Positions 1-7,917 of a stretch of 64,000 bases of DNA are shown here, piece by piece. The DNA comes from Clostridiales bacterium (GTDB lineage Bacteria; Bacillota; Clostridia; Christensenellales; Pumilibacteraceae), in contig JAFLVE010000010.1 of the NCBI GenBank assembly GCA_022511445.1, positions 201,387 through 265,386 of the forward strand, written 5' to 3'. Within the stretch, counting starts at the first letter, position 1. Each line of letters opens with the position of its first letter. The notes under the pieces are model-generated. The model saw only the letters and a program-made list of their open reading frames with translations, searched no databases and had not been told where the DNA came from. The translations under genes and the position numbers were made by a program.

Positions 1-789
1 GCCGAGATCCTTTCCGAACAGCCCGCCTTTAACGTAAAAATAAAACCCGCCGAAAAACCCGATTGCGCCCAAAAGAATCGGCAGTAAAACAAGTCCGCTC
101 ATGGACGAGCCGCGCCGTTTCTTGCTCTCGTTAAACTCGTACAGACTGCCGCTTACAACGATTTCGTAATGGTATTTGACACCGCTCTTACTAAGCGGCG
201 CCTGTCTCGGCCGGTATGCTTTGTCCGCTTGGTTGGGCGCTTCCATATCGAGATAGTTGCTATTGTATTTTTCGACGGCGGCGTAATATTTTTGACTGGC
301 GGATTCGTCGTACTCTTCCTGCAAGCGGCGCTGATTTTCGAAGTCCTCGGGTGTGGAATAATACTCCGTCCTGCGTCGAAGTTCGAACACAACGTTCTTA
401 AACCCTTCCTCTTTAAGCCGTTTCGCTATATAGCCGTTTAGAAGGGTCCTTTCCGACTCCCTGCCGCTATGGATTTTCTCCTTTTGTTCGTAGTATTCTT
501 GCGTAACTTCATCAGTAAATGAAAACTCTTCGCTTGTGCCGGACAGCTCCGCCTTGATTTTTGCGATATACTTATCGTACAGCTTAATCCACTCCTCGGG
601 CGGATTACCTTTGGCGACGTCGGATTTAAGCTCGTCAAAACGCGCCGCCGCCTCTCTTTCTTCCGCGCCGGCTTCCTGCTTTTCTGTTTCGGCGGGCTTT
701 TGTTGCGGCTTGGCGCTTCTTTTTAACGCCTTTTCTCTGTTTTCTTTTTCCTTGCGCTTTTGTTCTATCAATTCGTCTCGTAACGCCAT
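1..789 (-). CDS. Hypothetical protein with charged coiled-coil-like N-terminus and C-terminal membrane segment (3' end outside window)
   Basis: The ORF track misses this gene because its stop codon lies beyond the left edge. Reading the minus strand from the ATG at 787-789, I checked all 263 codons to base 1 and found no stop. The first 60 or so residues are rich in Lys, Glu, Arg and Gln (begins MALRDELIEQKRKEK) and probably form a coiled coil or linker. A Tyr/Glu-rich middle follows, then a basic SKKRRGSS stretch and a hydrophobic segment (GLVLLPILLGAIGFFGG) that is a likely transmembrane helix near the visible end. I do not recognise the family and assign no function. It is separated from gpmI by a terminator, so it is probably its own transcription unit. 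Confidence 0.75.
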   Translation of the reverse strand, partial: MALRDELIEQKRKEKENREKALKRSAKPQQKPAETEKQEAGAEEREAAARFDELKSDVAKGNPPEEWIKLYDKYIAKIKAELSGTSEEFSFTDEVTQEYYEQKEKIHSGRESERTLLNGYIAKRLKEEGFKNVVFELRRRTEYYSTPEDFENQRRLQEEYDESASQKYYAAVEKYNSNYLDMEAPNQADKAYRPRQAPLSKSGVKYHYEIVVSGSLYEFNESKKRRGSSMSGLVLLPILLGAIGFFGGFYFYVKGGLFGKDLG

Positions 790-828
790 AGTTTTTGCCC
801 TATCCTATATATAAACTCGATAAAAATA

Positions 829-872
829 AAACCGTCTTATCCGTAGTTTCGCTGCGGCATAAGGCGGTTTTC
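829..872 (-). terminator. Rho-independent terminator after gpmI
   Basis: On the minus strand an imperfect hairpin, AAAACCGCCTTATGCC pairing with a GGATAAGACGGTTTT arm, is followed by TTTTATTTTT. It starts four bases after the gpmI stop codon. Confidence 0.8.
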
Positions 873-876
873 GATG

Positions 877-2391
877 TTATTTTTCGATTATGCTCTCGCC
901 GGTCATTTCGGCGGGCTTGTCTACTCCCATAATGTCGAGCAGAGTGGGTGCGACGTCGCAGAGCGCTTTCCCCTGCTTTAGCTTTTTGCCTATATACTTG
1001 TCGCCCGCCACGATAAGCGGAACGAGATTGGTCGTGTGCGAGGTGCACGGCGCGCCGCCCTCGAACTGCATAACCTCGGCGTTGCCGTGGTCTGCGGTAA
1101 CGATTGCCGTGCCGCCCGAACGCCACACCGCTTCGACCACCGTCTTAAGGCAGTTGTCCACCGCCTCGACCGCCTTGACCGCCGCGTGAAGCACGCCGGT
1201 ATGCCCGACCATGTCGCAGTTTGCAAAGTTAAGTATAAGTACGTCTTTTCCGCTGTTAATCTGTTCCACCGCCTTGCTCGCCACTTCGTAAGCGCTCATT
1301 TCGGGCTGAAGGTCGTAGGTGGCTACCTTGGGACTGGGAACGAGCACGCGCTCCTCGCCCTCGTTGGCTTTTTCCACACCGCCGTTAAAGAAGAAGGTAA
1401 CGTGCGCGTATTTTTCCGTTTCGGCAACGCGCGCCTGGGTAAGTCCGAGCGTCGAGAGGTATTCTCCGAGCGTGTTGTCGAGATGGCGCGGCGGGAATGC
1501 CGTTTCTATATTTTCGAGCGTGACGTCGTACTGCGTCATTCCGACGTAACAAACCTTTTTATACCCGCCCATTCTGTCGAACTTGTCAAAGCTCGGCGAA
1601 GTGATTGCGCGGGAAATCTGGCGCGCACGGTCGGCGCGGAAGTTGTAGAATATTACCGAATCACCCGTTTTGACTCCCGGGTAGTCGCCGATAACGACCG
1701 GCTCGATAAACTCGTCGTACGTGCCCGCCGCATAGCTCGAAGCGATTGCGCTGTCCGCCGTCGAGTAGTGCTTGCTCTGAGCCGCGAATACCGCGTTGTA
1801 GCCGCGCGCGACGCGCTCCCAGCGGTTGTCGCGGTCCATATAATAATATCTGCCGCACACCGTGGCGATTTTGCCTACGCCTATCTCGTCGATCTTTTCC
1901 TGAAGCTCGCGCACAAAGCCCCTGCCCGAATCGGGCGGAACGTCCCTGCCGTCCATAAGGCAGTGTACGTACACGGTATTTACGCCGTTCTGTTTGGCAA
2001 GCTTTAACAGCGCGTAAAGGTGGGTGTTCATGCTGTGAACGCCGCCGTTGCTCAAGAGTCCCACGAGGTGAAGGGCGGAATCGTTTGCCTTTACGTTTTC
2101 AATCGCCTTGTTAAACGCCTCGTTGTTAAAGAACGTGCCGTTTTTTATAGCGTCGTCGATAGTGGTTATGTCCTGATACACGACGCGACCGGCGCCGAGG
2201 TTAAGGTGACCGACCTCGCTGTTACCCATCTGTCCCTCGGGAAGTCCTACCGCATAACCGGAGGCGTTTATCAGAGTGTGAGGGTATTTAGCCATAAGCG
2301 AGTCGATAAACGGGGTGTTCGCTTTTTTTACGGCGTTACCGTATTCGTCGGCGTTGTAGCCGAATCCGTCGAGTATGATCAGTGCATTCAT
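877..2391 (-). CDS. gpmI: 2,3-bisphosphoglycerate-independent phosphoglycerate mutase
   Basis: This cytoplasmic enzyme interconverts 3-phosphoglycerate and 2-phosphoglycerate in glycolysis using two metal ions and a phosphoserine intermediate. The 504 residues match the family's usual length of about 510. Residues 1-10 give the first metal-binding Asp (LIILDGFG). GQMGNSEVGH near residue 58 carries the catalytic serine. NANCD-like and TADHGNAEV segments near the C-terminus supply the remaining metal ligands. Family knowledge: the alkaline-phosphatase superfamily fold with an inserted phosphotransferase domain. It lies directly downstream of tpiA, 42 bases apart, as in many Firmicutes glycolytic operons, and ends at a strong terminator. 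Confidence 0.97.
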   Translation of the reverse strand: MNALIILDGFGYNADEYGNAVKKANTPFIDSLMAKYPHTLINASGYAVGLPEGQMGNSEVGHLNLGAGRVVYQDITTIDDAIKNGTFFNNEAFNKAIENVKANDSALHLVGLLSNGGVHSMNTHLYALLKLAKQNGVNTVYVHCLMDGRDVPPDSGRGFVRELQEKIDEIGVGKIATVCGRYYYMDRDNRWERVARGYNAVFAAQSKHYSTADSAIASSYAAGTYDEFIEPVVIGDYPGVKTGDSVIFYNFRADRARQISRAITSPSFDKFDRMGGYKKVCYVGMTQYDVTLENIETAFPPRHLDNTLGEYLSTLGLTQARVAETEKYAHVTFFFNGGVEKANEGEERVLVPSPKVATYDLQPEMSAYEVASKAVEQINSGKDVLILNFANCDMVGHTGVLHAAVKAVEAVDNCLKTVVEAVWRSGGTAIVTADHGNAEVMQFEGGAPCTSHTTNLVPLIVAGDKYIGKKLKQGKALCDVAPTLLDIMGVDKPAEMTGESIIEK

Positions 2392-2433
2392 GGTTAATTC
2401 TCCGAATAATTTTCTTTTGGGCGTATCGAGCTG

Positions 2434-3186
2434 TTATTTTGCTGTGTTGACGATAATCGCAAAGTCGTCGGGCTTGAGGCTCGCGCCGCCGATAAGACCG
2501 CCGTCTATCTCGTTTTGCGCCATAAGCCCCGCAACGTTCTTTGCGTTCATGCTCCCGCCGTACTGGATGCGCATGCCGTCCGCTATTTTTGCGCCGTAAA
2601 GCGATTTTACGACCGAACGGATATAGCCTATTGTCTCGTTGGCCTGCTCGTCGGTTGCCGTCCTTCCCGTGCCGATTGCCCAAACCGGCTCGTACGCGAT
2701 GACGACCTTTGCGGCGGCCTCTGCGGAAATGCCGCTAAACGCACCCTCGACCTGGGTTTTGTTAACGAGCTCGGTCTTACCGCCCTCGCGCTCGTCGAGC
2801 GTTTCGCCCACGCAGACTATCGGCTTTAAGCCGTTTTTAAGCGCCTGAACAAGTCGCATGTTTACCGACTTGTCGGTCTCGCCAAAGTACTGACGGCGCT
2901 CGCTGTGCCCGATAATAACATATTCGGCGCCCGCCTCTTTTAGCATAGCCGCGCTGATTTCGCCCGTAAAAGCGCCGTTATCCGCCCAAGCGACGTTCTG
3001 CGCGCCAACCTTGATATTTGTCTTTTTGCAAAGCTCGGACATGGTCGCGATATCGGTAAAGGGCACGCAAAGCACCACGTCGCACGTTGCGCTCTTTACC
3101 TGCGGAGCGAGCGACGACACAAACTCGGCGCACTCCGACGCGGTTTTGTTCATCTTCCAGTTGCCTGCAATAATAGGTTTTCTCAT
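2434..3186 (-). CDS. tpiA: Triosephosphate isomerase
   Basis: It interconverts dihydroxyacetone phosphate and glyceraldehyde 3-phosphate. The full 250-residue TIM barrel is present: AGNWKMN at the N-terminus with substrate-binding Asn and Lys, VIGHSERR with the electrophilic His near residue 95, AYEPVWAIGTG with the catalytic Glu, and the phosphate-binding IQYGGS and GGLIGGAS loops. An AAGGAGAG-type ribosome binding site precedes the ATG. It sits between rlmB and gpmI on the same strand, so tpiA and gpmI are probably co-transcribed. gap, pgk and eno are not in the window. Confidence 0.98.
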   Translation of the reverse strand: MRKPIIAGNWKMNKTASECAEFVSSLAPQVKSATCDVVLCVPFTDIATMSELCKKTNIKVGAQNVAWADNGAFTGEISAAMLKEAGAEYVIIGHSERRQYFGETDKSVNMRLVQALKNGLKPIVCVGETLDEREGGKTELVNKTQVEGAFSGISAEAAAKVVIAYEPVWAIGTGRTATDEQANETIGYIRSVVKSLYGAKIADGMRIQYGGSMNAKNVAGLMAQNEIDGGLIGGASLKPDDFAIIVNTAK

Positions 3187-3240
3187 GATACTCTCCTTTA
3201 TTCCCTTCGCCGTCGCCTGTCTAAAGCGTGGCGGTTTTAC

Positions 3241-3978
3241 TTACTTTGCTTTTTTGCCGTCGCACTCGAGCTTTGCATATATGCCGAGCGCCGCCGCGAC
3301 GGACGCGTTAAGCGAATTTATCTTGCCGCGCATTGGGAGGGACAGCACGCCGTCGCACAGCTCGCGCGTCAGCCTCGATACGCCCTTACCCTCCGCTCCG
3401 ACCACGAGCGCCGTCGCGCCCGAGATGTCCTCGGAGTAGATGTCGTGCCCGTCCATGTCGAGCGCATACACCCATACGCCGCGCTTTTTAATCTCGCGTA
3501 TTGCGTCGTTTATATTGACTGCGCGGACTACCTTTACGTATTCCGCCGCGCCCTCCGCCACTTTTATGACGGTGTCGTTTACGGGCGTTTGCCTGTTTTT
3601 GCCGATTACCACGCCGTGAACGCCGCCGCACTCGCACGAGCGAAGTATGCTTCCGAAGTTGTGCGGGTCCTCTATTCCGTCGAGGATAACTATAAACGGC
3701 GGAACGGATTGTGCGTTTGCGCGCTCGAATATATCGTCAAGCTCCGCATACTCGAAGTCTACCGCGTAACCGATACAGCCCTGGTGACGAGCGCCTTCCG
3801 CCGAACGGTCGAGCGTTTTCTTGTCGCAAAGCCTTACGTTAACGCCCGATTTTTTCGCACGGTCGAGAATTTCCGTCACTCTGTCGTCGTGCGCGCCGCC
3901 GGACAGCAGCTCTATCTTATTAAAGCCGCCGCCGCTTTTAAGCCGTTCGAGAACGGCGTTTTTGCCGAAGATTTTTAT
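3241..3978 (-). CDS. rlmB: TrmH-family 23S rRNA 2'-O-methyltransferase, apparent AUA start
   Basis: This is a SpoU/SPOUT methyltransferase that uses S-adenosylmethionine to methylate the 2'-OH of a guanosine in 23S rRNA. The C-terminal domain shows the three SPOUT motifs: DPHNFGSILRS, VVGAEGKGVSRL and LPMRGKINSLNASVA. The track starts it at a GTG, MTEILDR, but that start removes the N-terminal substrate-binding domain. Reading upstream in frame gives KIFGKNAVLERLKSGGG, the typical start of the family. The only start-like codon at the right place is ATA (3976-3978), nine bases after AAAGGA and overlapping the thyX stop codon. That gives 245 residues, the normal family length. A sequencing error or a shorter GTG-started product are the alternatives. 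Confidence 0.88.
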   Translation of the reverse strand: MKIFGKNAVLERLKSGGGFNKIELLSGGAHDDRVTEILDRAKKSGVNVRLCDKKTLDRSAEGARHQGCIGYAVDFEYAELDDIFERANAQSVPPFIVILDGIEDPHNFGSILRSCECGGVHGVVIGKNRQTPVNDTVIKVAEGAAEYVKVVRAVNINDAIREIKKRGVWVYALDMDGHDIYSEDISGATALVVGAEGKGVSRLTRELCDGVLSLPMRGKINSLNASVAAALGIYAKLECDGKKAK

Positions 3979-4715
3979 TTTTTAGCGTCCTTTGCTTTTT
4001 TTAAAAGCTCGTTGCGTTTAGATACAACTTCCTTTGCTTTGCCGCACGACTTGGTCTTTTCGGGGCACGCGCCGCGAAGGCACGCGGGACCGCTGTCCTT
4101 AAAGAGATTGGGAGCGACCTTAAGCGCTTCCTCAAACATGAGCCACGCCACGCTCCGTATTTCCCACTGTGCGCGGTTGCAGCAGCGAAGCTCGAAAAAG
4201 TGCATAAGCTCGCGCGCGTTCATGGTTACCACCATTTTTGTCTCGCACGCATTGGGGAGAATGAAACGCGCGTCCTCGTTGGACTTTTCGCCCCTGCCGA
4301 GCGCCGCCTGCCAGTCGCGGTACCAGTCCATAATCGTGTCCATCTGACCCTTAAACCTGGCGACCGCCGCCCCGCCGAGCTCCTCGATTGCGGGGGGAAT
4401 TACGTAATTGAACGAATCCTCGGAAACATAGCGCTGTGAGCGCACCGAGAACGACGCTATTCTGTGCCGCGTGATTTGCGCGAGCAAGCTTCTCGACACA
4501 CCCTCGATTGTAAAAGTAAACGACGCATGCTCGATAGGCGAAAGGTGCCCCATCTCGATAAGCTTACTTATAAACTTAGAGTTGTCCTTAGCGAGAATGT
4601 TGTCGGTAAGCTCGGGCAGCTCCGAATCGGAATAGCACAGCTTTGCCGCGAGCGCGACCGTCGCCTCGGGATCGGTGGTGTAGCGTATAAGCGTTACTTT
4701 GGGTGTGACTTTCAT
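3975..4715 (-). CDS. thyX: FAD-dependent thymidylate synthase
   Basis: It makes dTMP from dUMP with methylene-tetrahydrofolate and reduced FAD, in place of ThyA. The 246 residues include the ThyX signature RHRIASFSVRSQRYV near residue 85 and the dUMP/FAD-binding ELMHFFELRCC region. A Cys-containing, Lys-rich tail (ACLRGACPEKTKSCG) ends the protein. I know this kind of tail from clostridial ThyX proteins but cannot check it here. Its ATG overlaps the mrnC stop codon by one base, and its own stop overlaps the rlmB start, so mrnC-thyX-rlmB look translationally coupled. Confidence 0.96.
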   Translation of the reverse strand: MKVTPKVTLIRYTTDPEATVALAAKLCYSDSELPELTDNILAKDNSKFISKLIEMGHLSPIEHASFTFTIEGVSRSLLAQITRHRIASFSVRSQRYVSEDSFNYVIPPAIEELGGAAVARFKGQMDTIMDWYRDWQAALGRGEKSNEDARFILPNACETKMVVTMNARELMHFFELRCCNRAQWEIRSVAWLMFEEALKVAPNLFKDSGPACLRGACPEKTKSCGKAKEVVSKRNELLKKAKDAKK

Positions 4716-5110
4716 TATTGTTCGTCCTCTTTCCTTTGTTGGGTTTCGTCGAAAACTTTAATTGCGAGAGATAATAGCTCGTCCCGCCGCGCGCCGTTTC
4801 CTGTAAGCTCGTGGTAACCGATAACCGACTCGAACGCCGTCGCCTTGTGGTAATCGGCGGGCGACGCCGCTTTTGCGCGGGAATGAAGGTGCGCGTTTTT
4901 TGCGCGCCGCGCTATTTCGAGCTCGGCGTCGGTAAACACGTTCCGCTCTATCAGCGCGTCGAAAACCGCCGCCTGAGCCTTGGCGTTAACGTACTTGCTC
5001 GTTTTTTGGTGAAGAGTATACTGCCCGTATCCGCACTCCACCGTTTTGCATCGTATATACAATGTATGTACCGCGTCTCCGACAAAGGCAAGCGCCGTCG
5101 GTGCAAGCAT
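4715..5110 (-). CDS. mrnC: Mini-ribonuclease III
   Basis: This is a short RNase III-like nuclease lacking a double-stranded-RNA-binding domain. In Bacillus the enzyme matures 23S rRNA ends. Visible motifs are LAFVGDAVHTLYIR, with the catalytic Asp, then KYVNAKAQA and YHKATAFESVIGYHEL, with the catalytic Glu. The track start at 5131 is a GTG lying only six bases downstream of a promoter -10 box, with no room for a ribosome binding site. The ATG at 5108-5110, preceded by GAGGCGGAC, fits both the promoter and the family N-terminus, giving 131 residues. It is the first gene of the mrnC-thyX-rlmB run. Confidence 0.93.
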   Translation of the reverse strand: MLAPTALAFVGDAVHTLYIRCKTVECGYGQYTLHQKTSKYVNAKAQAAVFDALIERNVFTDAELEIARRAKNAHLHSRAKAASPADYHKATAFESVIGYHELTGNGARRDELLSLAIKVFDETQQRKEDEQ

Positions 5111-5137
5111 GTCCGCCTCGTGTTTTTCCACACTTTA

Positions 5138-5166
5138 ATTATACCCCCCGAAAAAACATAAGTCAA
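5138..5166 (-). promoter_or_regulatory. Sigma-A promoter of mrnC operon
   Basis: TTGACT, a 17-base spacer and TATAAT on the minus strand. The predicted transcription start falls near 5130, which rules out the GTG at 5131 as the mrnC start. Confidence 0.85.
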
Positions 5167-5193
5167 GGAATTAAAGGCGCAACCGCCCAATTG

Positions 5194-5218
5194 AATAAAA
5201 AAAGACGGCATAGCCGCC
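5194..5218 (-). terminator. Rho-independent terminator after nrdG2
   Basis: GGCGGC, loop TAT, GCCGTC, followed by seven T on the minus strand, 46 bases past the nrdG2 stop. It insulates nrdG2 from the mrnC promoter. Confidence 0.85.
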
Positions 5219-5264
5219 CTTACTTATTCACTATTCACTATAACTTTTTCACTCGCCGAAGGCG

Positions 5265-5969
5265 CTACTCTCCTCTAATCTCAACCTTTTTTACAAACTT
5301 ACTCGCTATGTCCTTAAAGCGTTTCATCTGCCCCTCGGTGGGCTTACTCAGCGTTTTGGACGGAACGGTGTCGCGCATTGTAAAATACTGCAAAAAGTAT
5401 TTTTCCGCGCCGAATATAAGCCGCGCCGCGCCCTCTATGCTGTTGTCGTCGAAAAGCTCCGCCGCAACGGTCGTGCGGAACTCGTAGTCTACGCCGGAGT
5501 TCATTATAATTCCAATCGACTTTTCTATCCTCGTTATATCGAAGCCGCTTTCGGGAAGCCCGATGCTCTCGGGATAGCGTGACGGCGAATTTTTAATATC
5601 CATCGCCATGTAGTCGAGGAGGTTTTTTTCGAGCAGTTCCGCAAGCCTTTCGGGATTGTAGCCGTTGGTGTCCAGCTTAATTTTATACCCGAGCGCTTTT
5701 ATATCGGCTATAAACCTGCCGAGGTCGGAGTATATCGTCGGCTCGCCGCCCGTTATGCACACGCCCTCGAGCACGCCCACGCGCCTATTTAAAAACGAAA
5801 AAATCTCTTTCTCGTCGTAAAAATCGACGGATGGAGACAGCAGCTCGCTGTTATGGCAGTACGGACAGCGGAAATTGCACCCGGGCACGAACAGCGTGCA
5901 TGCGGTGTGTTCGGGGTAGTCGAGAAGCGTCAGCTTTTGCAATCCGCTTATTTTTATGTAGTTGTCCAT
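5265..5969 (-). CDS. Radical SAM anaerobic ribonucleotide reductase activating protein (NrdG2 type)
   Basis: A radical S-adenosylmethionine activase, with a 4Fe-4S cluster bound by GCNFRCPYCHN (Cys31, Cys35, Cys38 in the corrected frame) and a GGEPT SAM-binding motif. Family knowledge: such proteins install the glycyl radical in class III ribonucleotide reductase. The track begins ten residues too early, inside the promoter -10 box. The ATG at 5967-5969, after GGAGGCGGAAT, gives 234 residues beginning MDNYIKISGLQKLTLLDYP, a typical start. No nrdD lies in the window, so the reductase target is inferred from family alone; a pyruvate-formate-lyase-type target is possible. Confidence 0.88.
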   Translation of the reverse strand: MDNYIKISGLQKLTLLDYPEHTACTLFVPGCNFRCPYCHNSELLSPSVDFYDEKEIFSFLNRRVGVLEGVCITGGEPTIYSDLGRFIADIKALGYKIKLDTNGYNPERLAELLEKNLLDYMAMDIKNSPSRYPESIGLPESGFDITRIEKSIGIIMNSGVDYEFRTTVAAELFDDNSIEGAARLIFGAEKYFLQYFTMRDTVPSKTLSKPTEGQMKRFKDIASKFVKKVEIRGE

Positions 5970-5997
5970 ATTCCGCCTCCGCAGAGATTTCACGGTC

Positions 5998-6027
5998 ATT
6001 ATACACGCGGGGCGGCGCTTTTGTCAA
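5998..6027 (-). promoter_or_regulatory. Sigma-A promoter of nrdG2
   Basis: TTGACA, an 18-base GC-rich spacer and TATAAT on the minus strand, about 30 bases upstream of the nrdG2 ATG. Its position excludes the longer track start at 5999. Confidence 0.85.
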
Positions 6028-6049
6028 TCGGTGGGCGGGGCTTAACGGC

Positions 6050-7039
6050 TTATCCCTCACGCTTTAACAGCCGCGAGAGCTTGAGCCTTTTAAAAAAGGA
6101 AAAGTCCATTCCCACAAGCGCGTACTCGGCAAGCTTATCCGCCGCGCAAAAGCCTTGCTCGTGTTCGAAAAAATGCGCGCCCGAAAAAAGCGGAAGCTTG
6201 TGCGTGGGCTGTATTTTTTTGATTGTAAAGCCATCTTGCTCCTCGACATCCGTTTTAATCGGCGCATACGCCGCCGCGTCGCCCGCCGTCGGCGGCAGAA
6301 CGCACTCGAAGCTTTCCGCAAGCGCGGCGTAGTTTTTTTGCGCGCGCGACACCGTCGCCTCGAGCGAATCGAAAAGCTCGAGGTTTAGCGCGGCGATATA
6401 ATTGCTCATACCGTAGTCGTAGTTTTCCCCGTCCGAATACCTAAGCCGCGAAAACTCCTCCGCCCGCCCGAGATCGTCGCCGCACACGAGCGCCGCGCCG
6501 CTACCCGGAATCCTCTTGTTAAGCCCGACCACGCCGAGCTCGCAGTTAGCCCCGCACGGCGTGCCTTTGTAACTTCCGCCGAGTGCGTCGCACGCAATCT
6601 CGATTGCGGGAACGCCGAAGCTTGCAAGGAGCGGCAAAAGCGTATCGTAATCCGCGACCGCACCGAACGCGTTGTCGATAATGGCTACGCGCGGCATTTT
6701 TTCCTGCACGCGGCACCACACGAGCGCGGTCTCGAGCGCCGAAACCGACGTGCACCTGTTTATCGGGTCGCTGTCTATAAACACCGGCACCGCGCCAATA
6801 TTCAGCGCCGACCTTATATAAGAATAGTACGTGTACGACGGCACGAGCACATAGTCGCCGCTTGCTACGCCGCAGAGTCTTAGCGCGGTGTGAAGCGCGG
6901 CGTCCGTCGAGCACAGCGGAAGCGTAGCGCGCCCGAAGTGCGCGGTAAGCCTTTCCCCGAGCCGCCCCGCAAAGTCGTCGCCCGACAGCGCATTGCACAG
7001 CGCGCCCGCCGCTCCGCCGTATCTATCAAATAGCACCAT
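6050..7039 (-). CDS. DegT/DnrJ/EryC1/StrS-family PLP-dependent aminotransferase
   Basis: A fold-type I pyridoxal-phosphate enzyme of the sugar aminotransferase family, which usually aminates nucleotide-sugar ketones for surface polysaccharides. Visible features are the cofactor-phosphate region LCSTDAALHTAL near residue 45, VPSYTYYSYIRSAL near 70, ACDALGGSYKG near 150, where the cofactor Asp sits, and LNKRIPGSGAALV, where Lys175 is the likely Schiff-base lysine. At 329 residues it is shorter than the usual 360-400. The C-terminal part is poorly conserved, so the substrate cannot be guessed. No sugar-biosynthesis genes flank it. The ribosome binding site is weak. The final residues end 80 bases upstream of nrdG2. 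Confidence 0.8.
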   Translation of the reverse strand: MVLFDRYGGAAGALCNALSGDDFAGRLGERLTAHFGRATLPLCSTDAALHTALRLCGVASGDYVLVPSYTYYSYIRSALNIGAVPVFIDSDPINRCTSVSALETALVWCRVQEKMPRVAIIDNAFGAVADYDTLLPLLASFGVPAIEIACDALGGSYKGTPCGANCELGVVGLNKRIPGSGAALVCGDDLGRAEEFSRLRYSDGENYDYGMSNYIAALNLELFDSLEATVSRAQKNYAALAESFECVLPPTAGDAAAYAPIKTDVEEQDGFTIKKIQPTHKLPLFSGAHFFEHEQGFCAADKLAEYALVGMDFSFFKRLKLSRLLKREG

Positions 7040-7389
7040 ACGCTTAGTATGCGCCGTAAAAGTTAAGAATAGTAAAAATGCCTAAAATCCACCCGACTTT
7101 CTGTAACAAGGATGAGCTCCTTCGGCAAAGCCTCAGGATGACAAGAAATCAGTATGGTGAAAATTTGTTTACGGTCCCCGCTTTACGGTGGTTCGCCCAA
7201 GGCCCCCTGTGCAAGGGGCGCGACGCGTTTAACAAACAGCGCAGTACGCTGTTTGTAGCCAAAGCGACCAATCTGTTGCGGTAGGCTGTCGAGCATGGCG
7301 AGGCTGAGGGCCCGTCTCTCTTATCTAAAGTATAAGAAAACCCCCTCTATCGTCTCCGAAAGCGGGGGTTGTGTTTGATTATTTAATTA
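7040..7389. other. Intergenic region with two dispersed-repeat fragments and the rplQ terminator
   Basis: About 350 bases without a credible gene. 7098-7143 holds a TCCTGAGG-type repeat (antisense orientation), and 7196-7300 a copy of the CCCCTGTGCAAGGGG structured repeat with its own variable hairpin (AACAGCG/CGCTGTT). The plus ORF at 7078-7284 is made of these repeats. The rplQ terminator closes the region. Confidence 0.7.
7331..7370 (-). terminator. Terminator of the ribosomal protein supercluster
   Basis: On the minus strand AACCCCC and GGGGGTT enclose an 18-base loop and are followed by TTTTCTTAT. It lies 20 bases after the rplQ stop and ends the alpha operon. Confidence 0.85.
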
Positions 7390-7899
7390 TTACACCAACT
7401 CGACGAGGGCTTCCTCTGCGCCGTCGCCACGGCGAGGGCCGAGCTTTAATACACGGGTATAGCCACCCTGCTGATTGGTGTCGTGGTTGCGCTGGGAATA
7501 CTTAATCGCATACACGTTGAAGATTTTCTCGACAAGCGGATGCTGAATATCCTTAGTGCGCTCACGGAATGCCGGCGCGGTCTCGTCGGCCTTTCTTACT
7601 TCGGGCGGATCGTACACAACGGCCATAATCTTACGGCGCGCGGCGAGACGCTTTTCGCCGTCGAGAATGGTCTCGACTTCGATGGGCTTGCCCTTTTTGT
7701 CAACGCCCGACTTAACTGTCTTTTTAACGTCGAGCACCGTATCCACGGCGAGCTGAATGAGCCCGTCGGCAATGCGCTGAACTTCCTTAGCGCGTGCGTA
7801 GGTTGTCGTTATCTTGCCGTTCCACAGAAGAGCGGTCACCTGACTTCTGAGCAGTGCTTTACGCTGATCGGTGGGGAGGGAAAGTTTTCTCTGTTCCAT
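7390..7899 (-). CDS. rplQ: 50S ribosomal protein L17, with internal insertion
   Basis: L17 binds 23S rRNA near the exit tunnel region. The ends are typical: LPTDQRKALLRSQVTALL with RAKEV near the start and QGGYTRVLKLGPRRGD at the end. At 169 residues it is about 45-50 longer than the usual 115-125. The extra stretch lies in the middle (SGVDKKGKPIEVETI and beyond), between the AKEVQRIADGLIQLA helix and the C-terminal core. It is last in the rpoA operon, 18 bases after rpoA. Confidence 0.96.
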   Translation of the reverse strand: MEQRKLSLPTDQRKALLRSQVTALLWNGKITTTYARAKEVQRIADGLIQLAVDTVLDVKKTVKSGVDKKGKPIEVETILDGEKRLAARRKIMAVVYDPPEVRKADETAPAFRERTKDIQHPLVEKIFNVYAIKYSQRNHDTNQQGGYTRVLKLGPRRGDGAEEALVELV

Positions 7900-7917
7900 T
7901 TCGAATTAGTCTCCTTA

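Noticed and set aside
1036-2007. 323-residue plus-strand ORF
   Set aside because: It lies wholly antisense to gpmI, has no ribosome binding site and no family resemblance; a shadow of GC-biased coding sequence.
3445-4347. 300-residue plus-strand ORF
   Set aside because: Antisense to rlmB and thyX, Arg/Ala/Val-rich composition typical of shadow frames.
5131-5131. GTG start for mrnC given by the ORF track
   Set aside because: It lies six bases from the promoter -10 box, so there is no space for a ribosome binding site; the ATG at 5110 has one.
7078-7284. 68-residue plus ORF in the gap before rplQ
   Set aside because: Built from two dispersed repeat fragments; no ribosome binding site.
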